NCBI GenBank assembly: GCA_028697145.1
Contig: JAQVFR010000001.1
Location: forward strand, 62,001 to 126,000
Length of the DNA: 64,000 nt
DNA from: Actinomycetota bacterium
GTDB taxonomy: Bacteria; Actinomycetota; Geothermincolia; Geothermincolales; RBG-13-55-18
Direction of reading: 5' to 3'
The position numbers were made by a program, and so were the translations under genes. Position 1 is the first letter of the stretch; each line of letters starts with the position of its first letter. The notes below the pieces were generated by a model that was not told the DNA's origin, searched no databases, and saw only the letters and a list, made by a program, of their open reading frames with translations. Positions 1 to 5,779 of the stretch are shown piece after piece.

Positions 1-1103
1 CGGGGACCCCGAAAGGGGTGATGATCACACATTATAACGGGGTGGTGAACTGCTGCCAGTTCGCGTACTGGTTCGGCGGGGGAGACGTTGACTACCAGGA
101 CGGCAAGTTCATGGTAAGGCGCGAGGAGGGGGACCGGCCCGAGGACCATCCGGTCGGCCAGGGGACGGAGATATCCCTCATCGTGGTGCCGTGGTTCCAT
201 GCCATGGGCGTCATCGGCTATCTCTCCATGCAGCTCCTGGGGGGCAACACCCTGGTGGTCTTCCCGCGCTTCGACCCCACAGAGTACCTGCAGGCGATAC
301 CGAAGTACCGCGCCACCGTCTTCGGGGGAGCCCCGCAGCTCTTCGTGCCCCTGGTGGAGAACCCCCTCTTCGAGGAGACGGACCTCTCTGAGATCCGCAT
401 GGTGGCCTCCGGCGCCGCCCCCATCCCGCACCACCTGCTCGAGACCCTCACGGAGAAGATACCGGGGGTCATCTGCGAGGCCTACGGCCTCTCGGAGTGC
501 ACCATGGGCTGCTGCGCCAACCCGCCCACCCGCGACGGTTTCAGGCTCGGCTCTGTAGGGCTCCCCATGCAGGACACCGAGATCCGGATTATGGAATCCG
601 AAAAAGGTGAAGAGGAGATGCCGGCGGGGGAGATAGGGGAGATATGCGTCAAGGGGCCACAGGTGATGAAGGGGTACTGGAACAAGCCCGAGGAGACGGC
701 CGAGGTGCTGCGCGGCGGCTGGCTCTACACCGGGGATATCGGCAAGTACGACGAGGACGGTTACATATATATCGTCGACCGTAAGAAGGACATGCTCATC
801 TACAAGGGCTACAACGTGTATCCGCGTGACCTCGAGGAGGTCGTCAACGCGCATCCCGCGGTAGCGCAGTCGGCGGTGGTAGGTAAGTATGACGAGCGCG
901 CCGGCGACATCCCCGTCGCCTTCGTAGAGCTCAAGCCCGGCGCCCAGGCAAGCGAGGATGAACTCCTGGAATACGCCAACTCCAAGCTCGCCGCGTACAA
1001 GAAGATAAGGCTGATCCGGGTAGTGGAGGCGCTCCCGGCCAGCGGCGCCGGCAAGATCCTCAGGCGCGAGCTGCGCGACCAGGCCCAGGATTTCGAGATC
1101 TGA
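1..1103 (+). CDS. Acyl-CoA synthetase (AMP-forming ligase), 3' part
   Basis: This is the C-terminal part of an ANL-superfamily AMP-forming ligase, which activates a carboxylic acid to an acyl adenylate and then to an acyl-CoA. The reading frame is open to the left edge and begins inside the P-loop-like A3 motif (GTPKGVMITH), so the listed ATG at 18 is internal and the true start lies outside the window. Visible motifs are the A5-type YGLSE segment, the TGD hinge motif near residue 240 and the terminal PASGAGKILRREL with the catalytic lysine. The substrate (short, medium or long chain, or aromatic) cannot be told from this fragment. It is followed by a strong intrinsic terminator. Confidence 0.9.
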   Translation, partial: GTPKGVMITHYNGVVNCCQFAYWFGGGDVDYQDGKFMVRREEGDRPEDHPVGQGTEISLIVVPWFHAMGVIGYLSMQLLGGNTLVVFPRFDPTEYLQAIPKYRATVFGGAPQLFVPLVENPLFEETDLSEIRMVASGAAPIPHHLLETLTEKIPGVICEAYGLSECTMGCCANPPTRDGFRLGSVGLPMQDTEIRIMESEKGEEEMPAGEIGEICVKGPQVMKGYWNKPEETAEVLRGGWLYTGDIGKYDEDGYIYIVDRKKDMLIYKGYNVYPRDLEEVVNAHPAVAQSAVVGKYDERAGDIPVAFVELKPGAQASEDELLEYANSKLAAYKKIRLIRVVEALPASGAGKILRRELRDQAQDFEI

Positions 1104-1131
1104 CCTCTTGGCCTCCAGTATGCACTCGGAA

Positions 1132-1157
1132 GGGCCCGCCACGGCGCGGGCCCTTTT
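1132..1157 (+). terminator. Rho-independent terminator after the acyl-CoA synthetase
   Basis: There is a perfect 8-bp stem, GGGCCCGC / GCGGGCCC, with a six-base loop and a TTTT run directly after it, 28 bases past the ligase stop codon. Confidence 0.85.
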
Positions 1158-1549
1158 CATGCCGGGGGAGCATGCCGGGGAGGGAACGCGGGGTGACCGC
1201 TCCGGGGGTATGGAGAACGACATATAAACTTTACATAAGATACATTATCGGCGGTATTATCACCAGGAGTCACATCTCCCTGCCACCTTTTCGCCCGCGT
1301 ATGCAGGGCTCCTCCGCCCACATCCTCGCTCGTCCGGCTAGATTTGAGCACCCCGAGGTTATCCGCGAGGTTCTCACCGCGTAAATGACTCCGGCGCCAG
1401 CGCGATAAACGTACGTGTACTCGCTGTATGAATATAAATGCTGGCGGTTTTGCATACCGAGGAGTAAGCAATATAATCTACTAGAGCCAGTTTGTTATAT
1501 TCTAGTTATCCGGCATGCACGCGCCAGCGAATGAACGGAGGGTCTCACC
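1158..1549. other. 392-bp intergenic region without a recognisable gene
   Basis: The region is lower in GC than its surroundings. The short ORFs in the track (for example 1172-1384) have no family resemblance. The only element I can support is the promoter at 1450-1477 for the downstream gene. No tRNA, riboswitch or repeat was recognised. Confidence 0.5.
1450..1477 (+). promoter_or_regulatory. Sigma-70-type promoter upstream of the V4R-like gene
   Basis: TTGCAT and TATAAT are separated by 16 bases, giving a near-consensus housekeeping promoter about 70 bases ahead of the start at 1550. No competing pair was found in the gap. Confidence 0.6.
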
Positions 1550-2605
1550 ATGGCCAGGCTGAGGATGTGCAAGCACTGCGGCGTTCCTCTGGGATTCTCC
1601 AGGGAGAACAGTTGGGGGTCCGACGGGAGCATCACCCAGACCAGCAACCCGGACCACAGGGTGATCTTCTACGAGGCGGAGGGCATGAACCGCCTCCTGG
1701 ACAACATCGCGGGGCTGCTGGGGGTGCCCATCGACCATATAGTCATCGAGGGCAAGCGCAAATCCACCTACAACTATCTCCAGGGCATGTTCTCGGGGAT
1801 AAAGCTGGCGGTGGTCAAGGCCTTCCTGCGCCGCAGGGTCTACGAGACCATATCGGCCCGCGGCGGCCTGCTGGGTTACGGGCATTACGAACTCGTCGAT
1901 TTCAAGCCGGGCCGGTACATCGAGGTCAAGGGCAGCAACGTCTACTCCCTCACCCTGTTCAGCGCCGACATGGCCGCCGTCTTCAACCTGGTCGAGGGAC
2001 TGCCCGCGCAGATAACCTGGGAGGACCGGGGCGAGAACGAACTGCTCATACGGGTGGTGCCCGGCCAAGAGGCCGATGCGGAGATGGCGGCCCGCCTCGC
2101 GCGCGTCGTCCTGCCCCGCAAGCCGGGCAATATAACCTTCGAGAGATGCCCCTCGTGCGGGATCCCCATCGACTTCAAGGGTTTCACCTGGGAACCGGAC
2201 AGGGGCACCATCACCGACAACGCGACCGGCAGGCGCATGGCCATCCTGGGGGCGGAGGGCGTTGAGGCGGTCTTCCGCGAGCTCGAGTCCGAGCTGGGCG
2301 AGGAGCTGTCGCGGACCATAGTCGAGGCTCAGCGACGCTACGTCGTCGACACCCTGCAGATGGCCGAGGTGCGCCGGGACCCCTCCTACCTCACCCACCA
2401 GCTCGCCCTGCGCGGCATGGGCAACGTCGTCCGCTTCGAGTTGAGCAGGGACAGGCTGGAGGCAGTGGTGGAGAACGCCATACCTCCCCTGCTGGTGGCC
2501 GGCATGATGCAGGGTATATTCGAACTCCTCACCGGCAAGGGCTCGAGTTGCTCGTACGAGCGCGACGGCGCGGGCTCCCTCAGGCTTACCGTGGAGTCGG
2601 CTTAG
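1550..2605 (+). CDS. Duplicated CxxCG / V4R-like domain protein
   Basis: This 351-residue soluble protein of unknown function has an evident internal duplication. Each half begins with a CxxCG knuckle followed by a similar hydrophobic stretch (CKHCGVPLGF near residue 7, CPSCGIPIDF near 200). Each half then has a helical region and ends in a segment with the glycine and hydrophobic pattern of V4R (4-vinyl reductase-like) sensor domains (GYGHYELVDF near 107, RGMGNVVRFEL near 285). The V4R assignment is my inference from pattern. The CxxC pairs could bind zinc or iron. The ATG is preceded by GGAGG at good spacing and by its own promoter, and the gene stands alone, convergent with the thioesterase gene. 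A small-molecule or metal sensor is plausible but unproven. Confidence 0.6.
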   Translation: MARLRMCKHCGVPLGFSRENSWGSDGSITQTSNPDHRVIFYEAEGMNRLLDNIAGLLGVPIDHIVIEGKRKSTYNYLQGMFSGIKLAVVKAFLRRRVYETISARGGLLGYGHYELVDFKPGRYIEVKGSNVYSLTLFSADMAAVFNLVEGLPAQITWEDRGENELLIRVVPGQEADAEMAARLARVVLPRKPGNITFERCPSCGIPIDFKGFTWEPDRGTITDNATGRRMAILGAEGVEAVFRELESELGEELSRTIVEAQRRYVVDTLQMAEVRRDPSYLTHQLALRGMGNVVRFELSRDRLEAVVENAIPPLLVAGMMQGIFELLTGKGSSCSYERDGAGSLRLTVESA

Positions 2606-2619
2606 GCGCCGGACCGCCC

Positions 2620-3042
2620 TCAGCCATCCTCGGCCAGCGGTTTGCCGGTGTGATAAGCCCAGCCGTGGCAGCGCGCGATCTCGCTGCCCTCCCCGTCCCG
2701 CACCTCCATGCGGTAGAACCCGGTCCTCCCGGCCCTTTTCACCAGTTCGACCTCGGCCGTCAGCTCGCCGTCCACGGGAGCCGCGGCGAGAAAGTCCACG
2801 CCCACCGACAGGGCCATCGCCCTGGTCCCGAAGGAATTGGCCGCCGCCCCGAAGGCCAGGTCCGCCAGGGAGAATATGACCCCGCCGTGCACCATGCCCA
2901 GGAAGTTCAGGTGTCGCGGGGCCAGGTCGAGGCGCACCCTCGCCCATCCCTCGCGGATGTCAACCAGTTCCGCCCCGATCGCCTCCCCGTAGGCGTCACC
3001 CTCGATTATCTCCCGGGTACTTTGCGTGACTTTCTTTTCCAT
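2620..3042 (-). CDS. PaaI-type hotdog-fold thioesterase
   Basis: A 140-residue hotdog-fold protein of the PaaI/YbgC-like group, expected to hydrolyse acyl- or aryl-CoA thioesters in the cytoplasm. The family signature is the central HLNFLGMVHGGVIFSLADLA segment, where the HGG turn begins the long helix. I moved the start from 3123 to the internal ATG at 3042. That ATG has AAGGAG about eight bases upstream, and the 27 extra residues are low-complexity and charged, unlike the family. It lies downstream of the PadR gene and is convergent with the V4R-like gene. A link to the CoA ligase at the left edge is possible but not shown. Confidence 0.82.
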   Translation of the reverse strand: MEKKVTQSTREIIEGDAYGEAIGAELVDIREGWARVRLDLAPRHLNFLGMVHGGVIFSLADLAFGAAANSFGTRAMALSVGVDFLAAAPVDGELTAEVELVKRAGRTGFYRMEVRDGEGSEIARCHGWAYHTGKPLAEDG

Positions 3043-3143
3043 CTTCCCTTTCTCCTTGGCCTGGTCCTCGTCCCCCGCCGTCTCCGCGCCGAAGCTGCCA
3101 TATCCGTCCCGGCCCTCATACATGTTCCAGGGCGCGCGCCGCC

Positions 3144-3692
3144 TCAGGCCTGCTCATGCGCGCCTTCACGCTCCATAATGGAGATAATGCGGTCCAGCCA
3201 ACGTAACTCGCTGCGGTACATGGCTCGCTCCCGCGAGAGTATCTCCAGGAACAGGTCGGCTGAGAGCCCCCTCAGCAGATCCCCCTCCCGCGCCAGGCGT
3301 TTCGCCTGACTTGCCAGGAACTCCCGCCGGCGCCGCATGGAATCCAGCGCCTCCCCCGGCTCCAGACGATGCAGGAAGGCCACCCCTACCGCCATATCCA
3401 TGCGCAACGGCTCGCGGCTCGAGCAGAGGGAGTACACCAGGTCACGCAGCCTGTCCTCTCCAGCCGCCGTGATGGCGTACACGCGCCTCTCGGGCAGGTT
3501 CCCCTCCTTCTCGGTCCAGGAGGTCAGACTCCCCTCCTCCTCCAGGCGGGCCAGCGCCTTGTACACGCCCACCTTGCTCGCCCTCGCCCAGCGCAGCATG
3601 CCCCGTTCCTCCATGTCGCGCATGAGGTCGTAGCCGTGCCTCTCCCCCTCCGAGAGCAGCCCCAGGACCATGGCCGTCAGCGTGGAGGCCAC
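3144..3692 (-). CDS. PadR-family transcriptional regulator
   Basis: A 182-residue winged-helix regulator. The N-terminal HTH has the hallmark LGLLSEGERHGYDLMRDM, followed by the wing (LEEEGSLTSW...RRVYAIT). The C-terminal half is helical, as in PadR subfamily 2, where it forms the dimer interface. The ORF track starts at GTG 3701, but GAGGAG directly abuts that codon; the GTG at 3692 sits about eight bases from AGGAGG and fits the family start better. It probably represses its own promoter through the tandem AT-rich repeat just upstream, and perhaps the thioesterase gene downstream. PadR ligands vary widely, and none can be predicted here. Confidence 0.88.
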   Translation of the reverse strand: MASTLTAMVLGLLSEGERHGYDLMRDMEERGMLRWARASKVGVYKALARLEEEGSLTSWTEKEGNLPERRVYAITAAGEDRLRDLVYSLCSSREPLRMDMAVGVAFLHRLEPGEALDSMRRRREFLASQAKRLAREGDLLRGLSADLFLEILSRERAMYRSELRWLDRIISIMEREGAHEQA

Positions 3693-3711
3693 TGTCCCCA
3701 CCTCCTCGTAA

Positions 3712-3740
3712 TTAATAGTTAACTAATTAATAATTAACTA
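3712..3740. promoter_or_regulatory. Tandem 14-bp AT-rich repeat, probable PadR operator
   Basis: TTAATAGTTAACTA is followed, after one base, by TTAATAATTAACTA, so the two copies differ at one position and repeat every 15 bp. The first copy contains the perfect palindrome TAGTTAACTA. The block lies immediately upstream of the padR start in otherwise GC-rich DNA, which suits an operator overlapping the promoter. Confidence 0.6.
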
Positions 3741-3805
3741 TATTGGATGCGATACCGCAACACGTCGATACTCGCCGCAAGCTTGCTGCGGCAAGCCGCG
3801 CCGGC

Positions 3806-4441
3806 TCATTCCGGCGGCGGGACCTCCAGCCTGCCGTCCGCTATGCGTATGAGGCGGTTCACCACCTCGCCGCACAGCATACGCAGCTCGAAAGCGTTGA
3901 AGTATGAGGTCGCCGAGGCATCGAAGAGGATGCGGGCGTTGGGCTCGAACTCCTCGTCTCCACTCCACATGATGAAGAGCAGGGGCAGGCGGGGGAAGGT
4001 ATTCACCACCATGCCCAGGTCGCCCTGGTCGACCTCGCGGCCTCCCAGCTTTTCGCAGGCCGCCCGCATCGCCTCCAGGTCATCTCCGAACCTGCGGCAG
4101 ACCCTCTCTTCGACCGTGTCCGAGAAGCTCTTGGCGTAGAAGAGTCCGTCTTTCAAGTCGCGGTACGGGACCCACTGGTTGGCGAGCGGCGTGGCTACGG
4201 CGTTAGCCAGATACAGGACGGCCAGGAGCTTGACCACGTAGGTGTCGAGGAACTCCGGCGCCCTGAACGCCAGGTCCGGGTGGCTCACGCGTATCTCCCA
4301 GCGCATGAAAGATAGCCTGAACGCCTCCTCCTCGTAGGGGACGCCTGCTCTCTCCGCGATATCGCCGGCGGCGCTCCGCCTCAACATGCTGCTCGGCTCG
4401 GAGAAAGGGTCTTTGGCCTTCCCCCCGTCGTTCTCTCCCAT
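3806..4441 (-). CDS. DUF3786-type protein of unknown function
   Basis: A 211-residue protein whose core (near residue 80) contains LAVLYLANAVATPLANQWVPYRDLKDG, which I recognise as resembling the DUF3786 family found mostly in anaerobes. Its biochemical role is not known to me. It has no signal peptide or transmembrane segment. The ORF track opens much earlier, at 4759, but the first ~106 residues are arginine- and glycine-rich shadow sequence. The ATG at 4441 has an AGGAAGGA-type ribosome site and gives a family-like length. It lies downstream of the nrdG region on the same strand and may be co-transcribed with the small ORF 4501-4755. Confidence 0.65.
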   Translation of the reverse strand: MGENDGGKAKDPFSEPSSMLRRSAAGDIAERAGVPYEEEAFRLSFMRWEIRVSHPDLAFRAPEFLDTYVVKLLAVLYLANAVATPLANQWVPYRDLKDGLFYAKSFSDTVEERVCRRFGDDLEAMRAACEKLGGREVDQGDLGMVVNTFPRLPLLFIMWSGDEEFEPNARILFDASATSYFNAFELRMLCGEVVNRLIRIADGRLEVPPPE

Positions 4442-4500
4442 CTCGGCTTGTCCTTCCTGGTCCCCTGGCCGCGCCGCCCCGCGCGTGCGGCGTTGACGAT

Positions 4501-4755
4501 TCAAAGCCGGCCAAACGCGGTTCGGGTGACTTCGAAGGCGACGCCGTCCAGGCCGCGGAGATCCACGAACTCCCCGCCCAACATCTTTCTCCCACGCGTC
4601 CGCCCCGGGACTCCCCCCTCGCCTGCGCCGGGACAGGCCAGCTTTGTGTTGTTGCCCGATGGCTGCGGAAAGATGGTCTCGCTCATGCACAGCGACTTGC
4701 CCGCCTGTGCCCGCGCGGCGTGCCCCTTCCTGCTGTCTGCACATGCCTCTTTCAT
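4501..4755 (-). CDS. Possible small protein, unknown
   Basis: An 84-codon ORF whose ATG has GGAGG six bases upstream. Third codon positions are mostly G or C, as in neighbouring genes. The C-terminal end (MLGGEFVDLRGLDGVAFEV) looks like folded protein, while the first half is low complexity. I do not recognise a family. It fills an otherwise empty gap between nrdG and the DUF3786 gene. It could equally be a decayed gene or an upstream part of the DUF3786 transcript. Confidence 0.35.
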   Translation of the reverse strand: MKEACADSRKGHAARAQAGKSLCMSETIFPQPSGNNTKLACPGAGEGGVPGRTRGRKMLGGEFVDLRGLDGVAFEVTRTAFGRL

Positions 4756-4811
4756 CCACCGCCTCCGTCGCTCGATACCCGCTTATATCTCCGGCTCCCT
4801 CGCGGCGCCAG

Positions 4812-5531
4812 TCACGAGACCGACCCCACCAGGCCCCTTACCTGCGTGGGGACCGCGCGGGAGAGCTTTTCCGCCCATTCCAGCAGGACCTCGTCCGCGT
4901 ATCCCTTCATCCCGGAGAGGCTGGCGTCCAGTGTCTTGCCCGGACTGAACTGCTGCAGGACAAGGACCCGCGCTCCCTGCATGCGCGGCGCCAGCGACTC
5001 GAGGTCCTCGAGGCCCACCAGTCCCGGCACCACCGTGCAGCGGAATTCGTGCTCGACTCCACTGGCGATTATGACGTCTATCGACTCGGCGATGTTCATG
5101 GGGTCCAACGGCATGCGCACGACCTCGGCATACCTCTCAAGGGAGGTCTTGACGTCCATCGCCACGAAGTCGGCCAGCCCCCGCGAGATCAGGTCGGCCA
5201 GCATCCGCGGCCGCGAACCGTTGCTGTCGACCTTCACCGGCTGTCCTGTCCCCTTCAACCTGGCGCAGAGCTCAGGCAGGTCTTCGTGGATGGTCGGCTC
5301 ACCCCCGGTGATCGACACGCCATCTATCCACCCGGCGCGCTGGCGCAGGAAGAATTCCAGGTCATCCCATGCCACGTTGTCCTCGCTGCCGCCCGCCTCC
5401 AGCAGCTCGGCATTGTGGCAGTACGGACAGCGGAAATTGCAGCCCCCCAGGAAAAGGACACTGCATACCCTCCCCGGCCAGTCGAGCATGCTCGAGGGAA
5501 GGAGGCCCCTCATGTTCTCCAGGCACGACAT
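4812..5531 (-). CDS. nrdG: Anaerobic ribonucleotide reductase activating protein
   Basis: A 239-residue radical SAM activase that uses S-adenosylmethionine and a 4Fe-4S cluster to install the glycyl radical on NrdD. The cluster motif is CNFRCPYC near residue 30, preceded by a typical SMLDWPGRVCSVLFLGGC lead-in and followed by the SITGGEPT motif. The ORF runs in from 5747, but the true start is the ATG at 5531, two bases after the redoxin stop. It is the last gene of the nrdR-nrdD-redoxin-nrdG run, so it should be controlled with the reductase by NrdR. Confidence 0.92.
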   Translation of the reverse strand: MSCLENMRGLLPSSMLDWPGRVCSVLFLGGCNFRCPYCHNAELLEAGGSEDNVAWDDLEFFLRQRAGWIDGVSITGGEPTIHEDLPELCARLKGTGQPVKVDSNGSRPRMLADLISRGLADFVAMDVKTSLERYAEVVRMPLDPMNIAESIDVIIASGVEHEFRCTVVPGLVGLEDLESLAPRMQGARVLVLQQFSPGKTLDASLSGMKGYADEVLLEWAEKLSRAVPTQVRGLVGSVS

Positions 5532-5533
5532 GT

Positions 5534-5779
5534 TCAGTTGATGAAGTCGGAGACGTCCTTGGGGCTGGGCACGGCGCAGCGCCACGCATGCACCTCGCTC
5601 CCGCCCTCGTCGACGACTACTATCGACGGCGTGCATAGAACGCTGTAATAAGCCGCTTCCGCCAGCCCGTCCGGCTGCTCGATGTCGTATATCTCGGTCT
5701 CGGGAAAACGTCCCGCGACCTCCTTGGCCGCCGGGCACTTCTGGCAATCCTGCTTAACGAAGACCTTGAGATGCTGCAC
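5534..5779 (-). CDS. Thioredoxin/glutaredoxin-like redoxin with CQKC active site
   Basis: A small (about 81 residues) thioredoxin-fold protein with the redox motif CQKC near residue 12 and a cis-proline segment (CTPSIVVVDEGG) as in glutaredoxins and NrdH. It overlaps the 3' end of nrdD and is followed directly by nrdG. This suggests it is the electron donor of this class III reductase, as reported for the thioredoxin-dependent NrdD subgroup that does not use formate. The track start (TTG 5785) is only two bases from the GGGGG ribosome site; the GTG at 5779 is spaced better. Either is possible. Confidence 0.8.
   Translation of the reverse strand: MQHLKVFVKQDCQKCPAAKEVAGRFPETEIYDIEQPDGLAEAAYYSVLCTPSIVVVDEGGSEVHAWRCAVPSPKDVSDFIN

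Noticed and set aside
1172-1384. 70-aa ORF in the first intergenic region
   Set aside because: No good ribosome site, no family resemblance and atypical composition.
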